A stretch of DNA of 64,000 nucleotides from Brienomyrus brachyistius (taxonomy: Eukaryota; Chordata; Actinopteri; Osteoglossiformes; Mormyridae): contig NC_064548.1 of the NCBI RefSeq assembly GCF_023856365.1, forward strand, positions 8,543,642-8,607,641. The letters run 5' to 3'. Positions within the stretch are counted from its first letter, which is position 1; each line of letters begins with the position of its first letter. Under the pieces are notes generated by a model that saw only the letters and a program-made list of their open reading frames with translations, made no database searches and was not told where the DNA came from. A program made the position numbers and the translations under genes. Of the stretch, positions 1-12,670 are shown piece after piece.

Positions 1-1657
1 ATGTGGAGGTTTACGTTTGACAGTGATACAGTGTTGTATCTAATGGATTAAGAATTAGTGAAAGTGAACATCATCTCTCAGTATTAGATACTAAGCATGT
101 TCAAAACAGACATCATTCCCTTGATAAAGATTCAGTGGGTATAAAATTGCACAGAACTCTGTTGACCTAAAACCTGTACAATTCAAATGAAAAACAAGCA
201 AATCTGTTAGGTGGAAAAATATAAAAAATTAAAAAAACATTCAATAAGCTGGTTGCATGAGTGTGCACTCCCTTAAACACCCTTAAAATGATTTATCCTG
301 GCCTCATTTTTTTGCGTCGCAAAAAAATGCCATTTTAACATGGGTGTGTACACTTTTTATATCCACTGTATGCATTAGTAATGCATAAGCAACTGCCGGA
401 TGAGAGCGGCGGGCACAGAGATCTCAGATCTCCGGCCAATCAGGTCTGCAGCAGACGCCAGCCCTGCTGATAGAAGATCACCTGACGACCTTGCCAAAAG
501 ACCACCGAATGCCTTCACGCTCAACGTGCACTCCATATGCGACCACAAAGAACCACATCGCATCATGTGACCTTTGAAGACACCAAAAGGCTAACAAGCT
601 AATGCTAAGGAGGCTAGCCGGCCTTTTTGTTTATTTGAATAGTTTCACTTCTGGCATGAATTCACCTACAGCTGCATTGTGGTTTGTGAGTAAAACGCTT
701 CCAATGGGCATCTGCGGGCTTCCCTTGTCCAGACTCTGTGAAAGGGTTTGTGTTCGGCAGAGAAAACCTGCTTGTTTACCATTTCTGCACACTGCAGAAT
801 TATTATTATTAGCATATGATTTTTATGCAGGGCTTGTTCGACTGGAGGTGTGGGAGAGTCTAATTTTGTGCTTCATCTGTTCCTCGCTAACCTCCTTGTT
901 GTGTCTTGTTAGCACTAAAGAGCGGGCGCAGGGACAGATGCACTCCCAACACGGCGCCATACCTTTGGCAGTCGCATTCCCACTAACGCATGCTAATTTC
1001 ATGCTAATTCATGCACCTGGTAATTAAAGCATCGTGGAGCCATCAGCGTGCTGAGCTGCGTGCCCCCATTTTGCCGCGGCGTTAGAGAAAAGCCTCACCG
1101 TGACAGGTTCGCCACCCCCCAGTCCCCTTATGCCACCCCCCAGTTAGAACTGATGGCCTGATGAATGACCTGGTTCAGTTGCCTAGCAACCGAGTGCCTC
1201 CACAAGCCCTCGGATGATGAATCTCACAGCGTTGGTGAGGTAAGAGGAGATCAGCTCATACAGGGGGAAAGCACAGAGGACTCAGCATTCAGAGAGACAT
1301 CCCAGGGATTATTTTCACTGCCACATCAAGCCAGAAAATATTCTGTAACTCCTGTAGTAATATGTACACTGCAACATTACTTACTGAGACAAATCGACTG
1401 GATGGTGGAAGAGGCACTGAAATTTTATGTGAATTCAATAAAATATGACTGATTATTCTTCCAGTGATCAAATTTTAAAACACGGCAAAATATTTCTGAA
1501 ATGCTGCAGCGTTCTGCCTCACACCCCCATGACTGGGGCCGATATTCCGAACCGGCTCCCTATATGTACAGTTTGCCTGATTTTTCCGCAAGTCTGGTTT
1601 CCGTCTGCTCTCCAAATAGCATGCAGTCAGGTGAGCTGGCACCTCTAAACTGCCCGT
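1..1657. other. Intergenic, no gene seen
   Basis: Only short frames without coding character. A perfect palindrome lies at 305-329 within a stretch (about 230-372) whose end resembles the terminus of an old DNA element. Confidence 0.5.
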
Positions 1658-1690
1658 TGTGTGTTTGTGTGTGTGTGTGTGTGTCTGTGC
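1658..1690. repeat. (GT)n microsatellite
   Basis: An interrupted GT run with one TTT break, directly before the L2-like fragment. Confidence 0.85.
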
Positions 1691-1795
1691 CTAGTAATGG
1701 ATTGGCATCCAGTCTGGGAGGTTCCCCTGTGCTGTCTGCGAGGGGATCCAGGATACCTGTGAACCTGTAATGGATGAGAGGTTGGAAGTTGGGTG
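1691..1795 (+). mobile_element. Degenerate L2-like tail next to a GT microsatellite
   Basis: TAATGGATTGGCATCCAGTC followed by GGATCCAGGATACCTGTGAA and a GGATGAGAGG stretch resembles a worn copy of the same tail family as 16078-16199. Confidence 0.4.
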
Positions 1796-1912
1796 GATCA
1801 TTTCAGCCATAGACTGTATATTTATGAATCAAGTTCCTTGCAAGGCAGAATTATAATTTTTTTGCAATTTAGTCTGTTTAGAATGCAGCTGAATTTAATG
1901 CTTTAGATGTTG

Positions 1913-1945
1913 TTTTTTTTTTTTTTTTTTGGGGGGGGGGGGGGG
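1913..1945. repeat. Poly-T/poly-G junction
   Basis: 18 T followed directly by 15 G, a mirror-type homopolymer junction. Confidence 0.95.
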
Positions 1946-4900
1946 TAGTGGTTTCATAGAAAACCAAAAGAAAACATTCCCTTTGTCCCTTTGTCTCCAG
2001 TATCTGTGGTAATAAATGATATTGCACAATTTTAAGTATATTGTACAATAATGAGAGAGCAGGAAATGGTTTTGGTGGGTGGGTGGGGTATGAATGAGGG
2101 ACTGGATTTCGATGTACATTTAGAGCTTTCCCTATGATGGCCTGACATCCCTTCCAAGATGTCCTCTGCCCTTAAAAACCCGAAACCAATTATACATGCA
2201 TATATAAGGGAAATATGGGTCCTGAAAGGTCCTGCCTTATCACGCCCCTGGATTTATGGAGAAAGCAGCCTTTGTGCCCCGTTAACTATAAGTGTCATTC
2301 AGTATAGTTATCTGCAATGAAAGGAAGAACTGAAAGTTTATGGCCCTTCAGTACAGATTCATGTCTGATTTAATCTCAGTGGTGTGTTTTCTTCAGAATA
2401 GTTTTTAATGTTCTCTTATTCTCAGCTTTCTTAAGCTATAGAACAACACTTTGACTTTGGCCATTTTACAAGGATTTTGTACTGTGACTCTAGCTGATAG
2501 GAAGTCTGTATATTTTAATTGATTATATCATATATAATATATGACAATATATTTGAGGGTCCTGTTCAAATATATTGTAGGGCTTTAAAGGCTGATTAAG
2601 TCATATGAAAACATAGGGCTGTTCGACAGGAATATTGGTGTATTTCAGACATGCTAAATTCAGGTAGTGACTTCCTTATGTGACTGGCTATACCAATAGG
2701 TATGAGAGGCCAGTTCACAAGCTCCGCCCATCCCACCCCGCAAGGGTCAACTTCCTCATTAATGTCCTTAGCCAGTAGCATGACCAGTATTGTCCTTTAA
2801 AAATGGTTTACTTTACAAATTGAGGGGGAGGGGCAGCATTTGGCGCAAATTTTTGTGACACTCACAGCCTCAGGGGAAAAGGGAAGTGTAAGTGAGACCT
2901 CATAAATCCTAGGATAATGTAACCAGAGAGCATAAAAGTGTTTGGGCATGTTGTAGAAAGAAAAAAAGATGAATGTACTGGAACAGACCGAAGGAGTCAT
3001 ATTCTAAATCAGCCGTAATCCAGGATATTGTGTAGTCATAAGGACATGCAGTTCTGAGTCATCTCAGTGCAGTTATAACAACTCCTGGTTTGCTCTGTGT
3101 CGAGGTCTTGTTCTCCTACCTTAAGTCCAGAAATTTTGAACATGGGTTCCAGACTGTTGTGCTCATGCATACATAAGTAGGTGGGTAATATAAATATGAC
3201 CTATGGGTTGCTTATGGGAATTATGGGAAATCTGTTTACAAAGTTGCAGACATTTTGTATTCCCCAGAAAGGAAGGTTACTGTCATTCACATTGTGGTTT
3301 TACCATTTAAAACTCCATGAGGTTTCCCAAACTTTAATTACTGAGACCATTGTGAAAATAAACAGCAAAAAGGACAATTACAATGGTAAGAAAGGGAAAT
3401 CGAATGTGGCAGTAGCTTCATTAACCTAGACGCCAAGTGGTGTTTACTGACTTGGAAACAATGAAGCCATTATGTCACACATTCAGTCTCATTCATTCTG
3501 AAATGCACCCAATAAAAGGTGCCACTGAATGAAAGACGCTATTGGGAAACCTACCTACGCGGAGTCCACAAAGAAATGGCTTTTTGTACAATCCTGTGTC
3601 ATTACACCCTCCATTGTTTCGTTTGTGGTCTTAAAGGTAAAAGTAAAAAACATAACCAAGGCTTTCAATGGATATGAAGAAGCATCTTCAGCCAAATTAC
3701 AATGTGCATATAATTCAGCAAATGGATCCCCCAGTTTTCCTGTTATGCTCCATCTTCTAGCCATTTTTGGGGAATCTGGTCCTGTATTTAGAATTTTACA
3801 GTGCATGACCATGCAGGTCATCAATGTGCAACATCGGCATGATGACGGTGGATGACAGGAACAGATTTAGAATGAGAACAATGAACGCACAGCAACCCAG
3901 CAGTATAAGATAAAAGAACTGTCCAATAAAACTAAAGCAGAACCCAATAAATCCATAAATCCACCATCGGGCTGCATTATAGACATTATGGTTTCAAAGG
4001 CCTCTCTTACCTTTTTCATCTTCTCACAGGATGTCTGGAGAACAGGTCCAGACATCTGCCTTCGGGACAGTTTCAGTGGCTGTACCGTCAAGTGACCTTG
4101 CGATTGATCTGGGTCACAGCGATTTGGCACAGAGCGAATGAGAACAGACGGAGTGAATCGAATCGGTCCTCCGTAATGGGACATTTTGCCATGGAGCAGA
4201 TCACCTGAGCTAGTGTTCCGCCACACTAATTACCCGATACAGCAAGGCACACGTGACTGAGTTTATGGCAACAAAGCAATGACAGTAATAGCTACATTAA
4301 GTGAAATACCAAATTTCATTTCATTTTCTCCAATTATTCGACACATTTGTCTAGGGAAGCACACATAAGCTTTGTAATGCGTTTAGACCAATATCAGTGA
4401 GTTTTAGCCAGACAATGAAATACACTTCCTGTCGTGATGTCATATCCTGGTGTCACCAGACATGAAATGTGCAAATCTGTCCGTGATACAGTGACACACC
4501 GTATAGAGGGTAAAGAGAAGGTTGGCATTTCTTGTCAGCATTTTCGCAGCTAATGGCAGTGGTTTTATCACTAGGGTGCAGCGTCATCATGCCTCCCGTT
4601 TATAATGCCGTTGCTATTGGCTACGGGTTTCCTACTCCTCGGTGTTCGGTGACACGCATCGTATGTCGAAGCCAAGCATGCAGTTCCTTTGTATGACACA
4701 GCGGGCATCAGAGTTGAAAGTGGGTCAGCGATTTCCATTATGCTAGGGCCATAGCTGGCTACCTGTAATTGAATTCCTGGCTGACTGGCCAAGCCGGGCA
4801 GCTGGTGCAAACCCACCAGGTGCCCCTGCACCTAGGAGGGCTGCCGCCTCCTCTTGGAAGCTGCACACGGGCCCTCTGCAGCTGCTGGGGCTGAAACAGT

Positions 4901-5985
4901 GATGTCCTTGTCTCCGCAGACTTTGCAGTGCAGCGATGCTGTAAGCGTGCCAGAGGAAGTCAGCGTGTCTCTCCATAACCGGAGCCTTTCATAGAACTCC
5001 CTCTGCCCTTCTTCTCAGTCTCTCCCTCTCGTCACACACCCACAGAGCATAAGAACGGGAGTTTGCCAGACTTCCTGCCAAAATGGCTACTGACAACACT
5101 CACCCCCCCCCCCATACACCAGTGGTGCATAGTGAGTCAACTCCTAATGATGCTGTATGTTAGCAGGATTGACATGAAGCCAGGATCTGGTGCTTTGAAA
5201 TGAAGCGGCTGACTGCACCGCATTGTGAAACCCCACGGCTGAAGCTGTGGAGTCTTCTCCAAACAGGCAGCTCCTTGTCCGTTTCTGCATCCCATTAGAT
5301 ACCCCACGGAGCCCAGGCTAAAATGTGGGGGTAAAAGGTCTCATTGACCCTGAGCTAATGAATCTGTCACAAGGTTGCAAAAATTCAAGATACCATCTAC
5401 GTGCAGAGAATGGAGCTTGTAGCCAGCAGGGTCGCGGTACGTTTATAGTATTCTGTGGTCTGGCATCTGCCTCTAACTTCCACCAAATCCTGCTAATCCA
5501 GTTCCATCTTGTGACTACCACCCCCGGCATGTTATAATCTCCGTGCTGACATGATGCGAGGCACAATCGCTGACACGGGGGGAAGGAGAAAGATGGCTGG
5601 CCACCTCGTATGAGCAGCCAGTGTACGTCATCTTACTTTTTCAGTTCTCACGCGACCAGGGATTATCTTTGTGTTAGTCTGGATTCACTTAATCGTTTAA
5701 TGTACCTTTAATAAGTGAGAATAGGTTTCTGTTTCATTGGACTAAGAGCATGAAGGTCCACCTGGAATGTGCCAGATGAGGGTCAGCTAGCTATAATGGC
5801 CGTCTGTCCATCATCATGGCAGGAGAACAGACCTCAGCCTCTTCATTTATGGCCCCACATTACTGCCCCCTCCCATGTGTTATTTTTGGGGGCCATAGTG
5901 ACAGTGAAGCAGCTCAGGTCTGTTAGCCTGCCACACCTGCCTTAAGACCGTAGGAGCATTAGTTACGGCCCCGGTCAGAACAGTG
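1946..5985. other. Intergenic, no gene recognised
   Basis: There are no convincing exons. Frames of about 110-120 codons at 3529-3855 (plus) and 3867-4226 (minus) have no recognised homology. The minus one contains the short hydrophobic stretch compared with 40862-40903. An 11-C run lies near 5103. Confidence 0.5.
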
Positions 5986-6004
5986 CCCCCCCCCCCCCCC
6001 CCCC
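5986..6004. repeat. Poly-C tract (19)
   Basis: An uninterrupted run of C in otherwise mixed sequence. Confidence 0.95.
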
Positions 6005-6744
6005 AAGGGTGCTTCATCCTAGCAACTTACATACCTCAATGCAAGTGGAGGAATGGGCAGTGGAGATTATTGCCTGTGAAAAAGCAATAAGACCCCTGGC
6101 ATCATATGCAATGAAAAACATCAACCTTGTGCAACACGTGACGTCAGATCATACCCAGATCATCTTCAACATCCAGCTGCTGAATAAGAATACGATTCCA
6201 ACATTTAGTACATTACTTCCTACATTTGTGGTCGACCAGCTGAAACCCCGATCAAATTCAGTACCCTGATATTCTGGGCTGTTACAGGGGCTACAGACTC
6301 CCATCAAACCCTTTAAGGACATGAAATCAGATGGCATCCCAGTTATGATGCTTTGGAAATGATCACCAAGCCTTTCTTAATCCCAGAAGGGAACTGACGA
6401 TTTAGTCTCACTACATTTAATTGCAGATGTCCTGCTACTTTTTAAATATTATAATCTTCTAGAATCTCAAAAATACAATAATACGTATTCTTTTGGGAAG
6501 TTAGGCATATGCAAAAAGGAGTTCAAATCCAATTATTTCCTAGTCGCTAAGCAAAATGGCAAACAGAATGGGCAAAAATGTACAGAATATATTTGCATAG
6601 TAGGTAACTGCATATTGGACAAGAGAATGGTGCTTGTAGACTTTAGCTTGAAGGGCACCATAATATCCTTGAGCGAGACACCTAAATTGCTTGAGGGAAA
6701 TATCTAGCTAAAAATTTTAAGTGGTAATGGTTAAAAGCGTAAAT

Positions 6745-6844
6745 GTGACCCGTCGTGACCCGTCACCACGAAATGAGTCTTAAGTCGCACTGGTAGAATT
6801 TCACCCATTAGACTCATTTCGTGGTGACGGGTCACATGGGTCAC
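6745..6844. mobile_element. 100-bp foldback MITE with AAAT target duplication
   Basis: A 26-bp perfect inverted repeat (left 6755-6780, right 6810-6835, containing CACCACGAAATGAGTCT and its complement) surrounds a 29-base loop. Outside it, TGTGACCC-type outer arms extend the hairpin to terminal GTGACCC...GGGTCAC. The element is flanked on both sides by AAAT (6741-6744 and 6845-6848), a plausible target-site duplication. No coding capacity. Confidence 0.75.
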
Positions 6845-6848
6845 AAAT

Positions 6849-8451
6849 GTAAACAGAGGCAGCTGTAGACTGCTTTACACACTTATAATGCATTTAGATC
6901 TGAATATTTACAGATGCAATTCCACTCAAATTGTTTAAGAATCTTCAGAATGTCAGATGAGTGAGACCCCCCTTAAAACTCACTTTAGGACCTTTCAAAC
7001 CCCCCCCCCCCCCCCCCCAGATGTTTCAGCATCACTCATATAAGGATTTTTTTATATATATGACTGTTCAAGACTGCCCAAGGAGTTAAATCAGAGAAGA
7101 AAAAACACACAAAGTAATCGAGGGATTTTATAGAGTTGAGGTTTTTAGTGCAAGAGCAGCTGACAGCTGGAACAAATAGCATTCAAGTCATCGCAGGCAT
7201 GTGATCGAGGGTGAGGTGCGGGGTCCGAATAGCGGGATGAGCGGCTGCTACTCCGGAGTGAAACTGGACCCCCCCCCCCCCAAATTAAATCCCCTGGCTT
7301 CCTGCTGACTACAGGAGCCTGTGGGGAGCTTTGTAATTTTACCATCACACCCGCCCTGAACGTCTTCAGTATCACCCCCTTACACTTTTCCCAAATATCA
7401 CTCAGGCTCCCCGTGTCACCACACCCCCTGGCCGGGATGCTCATTAAAGCATTCCTGAGACAGCAGCGGCATTCTGTAACAGAAGCAGTCTTTCGTGTGG
7501 CAGCAGGCATGGTCTGCTCTCCCACTTACTCTCTAGATAAACAGCCATGGAAAAAATTACGAGACCACTCTATATTTTTTTAACAAATCTGCATTTTTAA
7601 ATCCTGGCTTAATCGTGGTTCTGCTGGCAGGAGGCTACATTGAGCAGCAGGTTGTTTCCAGGTTCAAAATTTCTAGGACAGCTGCACACAAGAATAAGGT
7701 GAGGTGGGAGACACTGAGAACGACCGGAAACCAGCCAGGTAAAGGGCAGAAGCCAACAGGTTCTCATGAATCGTAGGGTGACCACAAGTGACCTTCAAAA
7801 GGGATGGGAAATATTGAGTGCAGGTGTGCACTGCTAGGACAGTTTGTATCAGGCTCCTGACATCCTATAAAGCAAGGAAGAAGCCCTTCATTAATGAGAA
7901 GCAGGGAAGAACCAGGCTGCAGTTTGCAGAAAAATATATGTTATTCATAGACGCTCACCCATTAAATTAATATATGAGTGAAACAAAAAGTTGTGCTGTG
8001 GTCTCAGTATTTTTCCATGGCTGTACTTGTCATCTGTGAGGATAACGCTTCTTCCACTACCTGCAGAGATCTTCCACAGTGAGGTGAAGGTCACCACCAC
8101 CTCGCAGATGTTTATGATGGAGCAAAATGGTGATTCAGCCATTTGGAATCTGTTTATGAGTCAATGTCAAAGTTTTGTCACATACACACACTCAGGAATG
8201 TGGCAAGACATTAGGAATTAAACAGTAAACATGAAACAATAATCATAAATATTCATAGTGTTAATTGGCAGCAAAGTGAAAGTAATGCAAATGAATCTAA
8301 AGAATTTACATATATAAGCTGCACATGTGTTGAGTAGGCTATTGCAGTGGACCTAGACCAGGGGTTTCCAGCTCCTGTACTATGCAGTAGGTTTTCTATT
8401 CCAACTAGCTTCTGAGGAGTCACACCTGTGAATGATACCTTGTTTCAGGCT
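6849..8451. other. Intergenic, no gene recognised
   Basis: It contains the 7000 and 7269 poly-C runs. A stretch at about 8355-8440 (CCAGGGGTTTCCAGCTCCTG) resembles a common fish dispersed repeat. The 126-codon minus frame at 7145-7525 spans the poly-C run and is not credible. Confidence 0.5.
7000..7018. repeat. Poly-C tract (19)
   Basis: An uninterrupted run of C, about 1 kb from another of equal length. A 13-C run follows at 7269-7281. Confidence 0.95.
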
Positions 8452-9790
8452 CTCTCAAATGTAGTCCTCCATTGCTGCCTCCTCGGCAATGGATAGGGGA
8501 TACAGTCGACCCTTAGGAAGGGTTACCCCTTCGAGGGGGTCTACTGCACAGTCACATTCCCCATGAGGGGGCAGTTGACAAGCTAGGGATTTGCTGAAGA
8601 CATCGAGGTAATCCGCATATTCTTCAGGGATGACAGAGAGGTCCTCGGGACCTGATGCTTTCTACTAGTGAGGCACAACAAGGTAGTGTTAGACAGTAAG
8701 AGAAACATTGGGGTGACTATGGGAGGACCAGAGGATTTGCGGGTCATGCTCTCGTAGCCGTGGAAGGCCCAAGATCACTGGATTTTTGACGTAGGGCAAA
8801 AGTACGAAGTTTAGTCTTCCCACATGCAGCACGCCAAGTCGGAGAGTCACTGGGCCTGTTCGATGCGTGATTCTATCTCCTGTAGTAGCTCAACACTAAC
8901 ACCTAAAACTGAAATGGGTGTAGAGAGAGTTTGCAAGGGTATCTGTAAATGTTGTGCCGGTTCCTGATCCATAAAATTACCGACTGCTCCCGAATTGATC
9001 AGCACTCGAGCAGACACTGGTTTCCCCGTACAGGATAATTCAATTGGGACCGTTAACTGGGCTTGCGAGATCCCCAAAATAATGGATTTGTCTACCTTCA
9101 TAGCGGGTTCGGGATGAGGCGGACGGACTTGACAGGCACGGAGTGTGTGTCTGACCTCTCCGCAGTACAGACACAGCCCCTGCTCTAAACGTCTTCTTCT
9201 CTCTTTCAGAGTGAAAGGGGATCATCCAAGCTGCATAGGTTCTGGGTGATTCTCCAACGCAGGAGCTGTCAAGGCTGGCATATGGCTGCGGTGGCGGCAT
9301 CGCTGCCGAATACTGTTGTCCAGAGTGACCGACAGCCCGATGAAGTCCTCGAATGACAAGGTGGAACCCTGGGATATGAGCTCGTCCTGTATTTCGGGAT
9401 TGAGGGCTTTACTCAAGCAGTCCTCTGGCCAGCGGAGTCCCACTGTGATGGTCCGAAACTCCAAAGAAAATTCAGCTACAGTCTGGGATCCCTGCTGAGG
9501 TCCACAAGGTGTTCTCCCAGGCTGCGTCCACGGCAGGATGATCAAAAATCTCTTTGAGTGCAGCCTGGAATTCCCGCACTGAATCCTGAAATGGGCTGTT
9601 ATCAGTCCATAGTGCAGTGGCCCAGTGACGTGCGCGTCCCGTGAGCAGAGATATGACAAAGCGCACCTCCAGTGTATCTTCCATGAATCACTCTGGGAGT
9701 TCCTCCATATATAACCCGCACTGCATTAGAAAGGCGTTGCAGTGATCTGGGTTGCTGTCGTACTTTTCAGGCCACTGGGACTGGAGCAGA
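8452..9790 (-). pseudogene. Ty3/gypsy retrotransposon relic: gag, zinc knuckle, protease, start of RT
   Basis: Reading the minus strand from right to left, in several phases: a gag segment (PEKYDSNPDHCNAFLMQC, then VRFVISLLTGRARHWATALW at about 9605-9660), a second gag part (LRWPEDCLSKALNPEIQDEL), and a CX2CX4HX4C zinc knuckle (CLYCGEVRHTLRAC, 9132-9173). A retropepsin-like segment (KPVSARVLINSGAVGNFMD, about 8980-9035) and the conserved reverse-transcriptase lead-in (PKGRLYPLSIAEEAAM near 8480-8530) follow. There is an in-frame TGA in gag near 9692, at least one frame change inside gag near 9500, and the protease Asp is replaced by Asn (codon 8994-8996). The element stops abruptly at about 8450, before the RT catalytic core. 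No LTR was recognised. It is a dead fragment. Confidence 0.85.
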
Positions 9791-12360
9791 AGGTATGCTA
9801 ACACCATACCAGGATTAACTAATGGATTTCAGTCTTAGTACTTGGGATCTTGTATGTAGACTTTTCTGGTCTCTGACAATATACCATCATTTGTGACATT
9901 TTACCAAAGCAAATGTCACATACCACCTGCGACCACCCGTAATGTACACAGTTTGTATTTTTATAAAGACTAGGGTGGTGATTTTGTCAGTTATACTTAA
10001 CAAGTTACCAGTTTGTGGTTGAAAAAACGTATGAGGGACAGTAGCTGTATGCGTTGCTGCAGCCGTATTTCCATGATTTTTTTTCCACGGAAGTTTGTTG
10101 ATCATCTCTTTTAAAAAAAGACTTTTCAGTTATTTTAGACTCAAATCCAATTTCCTTTGGAACGATCATGCAAAGCACCGCATTATCATTCTGTCGTTGG
10201 CTCCCCTCGATATCGCGCCACGAAGAGTGACAGGAAGGGGAATACAAAATCAAAAAATGGAAAGAAATAACAGCACCCATCTCCAGCACTTTGCCAACTG
10301 ACAGATCCAAGCCTCCTTTCTTCACCAGCTTCATTCCCACTCTTCAGCAGCTTGTCACAGTACATATTCCCATATACTGAGGGGATTTTATGGGATGCCA
10401 TACGAAAAGAATCTACTTGATTAATGGTGCTCTCTGACCTTTCACTACCAGCGAGCACCAAGCTTTCATCGTTCCAAAAATCCAAAAATTAAAATATATA
10501 AATGGCACCTCTAAAGATGCTGGAAAACTGAGTATTCGAAACGTTCATGTGTGAATCCATCTCTACGTTACATCTTCACTGTCCACGATACACAAGAACC
10601 ATGCGCTGCTCATTTTTACATTTTCTTTTTTATATTCAAAAATATAGCCTAAATCACCAATTTTCATTCGCTGGTGTCAGTAGGCATCGCCGAGGCAGAC
10701 AGCTGGAAAACAACATCTGGTGGGTGATGTCTAACGCCGGCCTGCCAGCCGTTGCTGGACCCTCATTTGTTATGTCACCCATCTTGGTGAGGTCATGCCT
10801 CTGACCTCAGTTCCCCAGCAGAACATCTACACATGTTACTTTGGTGTTAACATTACTAATTAATGTTGATGGGGGGAGCGGGGTAAAAAGCCACCTCTGC
10901 ACTCAGAGCTCTCGTTATCTATTCTCTTGGGATGGCGTCTCCAACAATGTGGGGATGATGTCACCATGCAAGACAGGCCATGAAGAATCAATAATTCATG
11001 CTGGGAAAGATGAGCGTCGTCAGAATCTTACAAGATGGGTTAACTTGACCGCATAAAGCGGTGATGTCAACCGAAAAGCATGAGTGATACTGCATGAGAG
11101 CGACATCGGTATCGGTGAAGCTGCTACTGGTGACAGTTCGACCACCAAAACAACACAGTCTCACTTTCAAAGTCATAAATGTTTGTGGAATGACCCTCTA
11201 TGACTTGCTACAAATCTTAAGCTCATTTTTTGCAGTTGCAACACAGATTTTCTTTTTAAACTCCAGAAGAGTTGCCTAACTACCATGCCTCCAACTGGCA
11301 CAGAACAGAACTGATTCTTATCATATCTGATGGGGGAAAAAAAAAATCATCCTCCACGTATGACCTGTTATTACACAGGGGTCTGGGTGAGTCCAATCTG
11401 AAGGACTGAAGAAGTGGGCTTCATGTTACCAAAATGCCGGCAATGTCCCAGTGTGCAGGTAGGAGGGCCCTGCTGTTATTACCTTGAAAGCTACACGTTC
11501 CTCTTTTCAAATGCTCCACAGATAGCCGCTGATGATGGGCTGATAACATGCTGTGTGTGTATGTCTGTGTGTTCTTGCAATTTCAGTGTATTTGACAAGG
11601 GTGTGAATTTTGGTATGGATGGTAGGGACATGTACCGACCAATTTTGTGGGAGTACCGTGCGTGTTTAGGGGGGGGGGGGTTCGGGGCTGATTTAGCCCC
11701 TACCTATGTTAAAACCAAACCCAATGTTGAAACTAAAGGCCCGTGGTATTCCTTTCCCGCTCAGAGATATATGAGGTACCAAATTTTTACACCTGAATAA
11801 GGTCATATCTTTTTTGTCAGGTAGGGGGGGAGGTGTTGATTTGTCTCTAGGTTGTAGCATTTCAGCCATAGATGCATAAAAGGGCAACCTTCCCCTTGCT
11901 ACTGAACTAGCGATAACTCTCCATCATGCTCCAGGTAAAATATATACTGGTACTTCTCTTAAATAAAGAGCATGTGGCTATAAAACAGACGTCCATTAGT
12001 GTAGCTCAAACACATGAAAAGGTCCTTTACTGGAAATGGGCGATGAAAAGAAGCGCTTCTCTCCGTCTCGCGCACCCTCGTAGAGAGCCCTGATTCATGG
12101 CTTTTCAAAGGAAGCCTTGTTGACAGAGGTAAATGCAAATATAACAGAGAAAGAGATCTCCTCTGAGGATGCCCAGGCTCCAGGATCAGTCTAGGCTGAG
12201 TTTTCCGTGGTAAATAATGCGGATCGGTTTTCCAGTGGGGCCCATCATGGACTACTCAAGTAGCCTATGCAGAGTCCCGGGAAAATAGCCCCCCCCCTCA
12301 TTGTTTAGAGAGAACCCAAAAAGCCTTAGATTTTGAGAGCTGTTACACAACAACAAATTT

Positions 12361-12386
12361 GGGGTGGGGTGGGGTGGGGTGGGGGG
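12361..12386. repeat. (GGGGT)n
   Basis: Five near-perfect GGGGT units on the plus strand. G-quadruplex formation is possible. Confidence 0.85.
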
Positions 12387-12529
12387 AGAAAACTGAAATT
12401 AAGATTCAATTGTAATTATTTAGAAATAATTTAATTAGATTTAAAGAAACTGAAGCTCATGCCTGAATTTCCCTCCCTTTCTCTCACTGTTTGTTCTCTT
12501 TGGGGTGACAGGGGTCCAGAGCCCACCTT

Positions 12530-12670
12530 AGAGGCTACAGAAGTCAGGGAACAACCCAACCACCCCATACCAGGGTAGCCACACACACTGAACCCTGGAG
12601 ACTGAAACCCTGGTGCCTAGTGGGGTGGGCCGGGTGATAGTAGGAACCACTGAACCACACCACCGTGCCT
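12530..12670 (-). mobile_element. Degenerate tRNA-headed SINE fragment
   Basis: On the minus strand GGCACGGTGGTGTGGTTCAG followed by a GGGTTTCAGTCTCC B-box-like motif resembles the head of the SINE family seen at 26326. The body is not recognisable. Confidence 0.4.

Noticed and set aside
10005..10485. Overlapping minus-strand frames that might be one frameshifted gene
   Set aside because: No domain or family resemblance was found in either frame, and composition looks non-coding.
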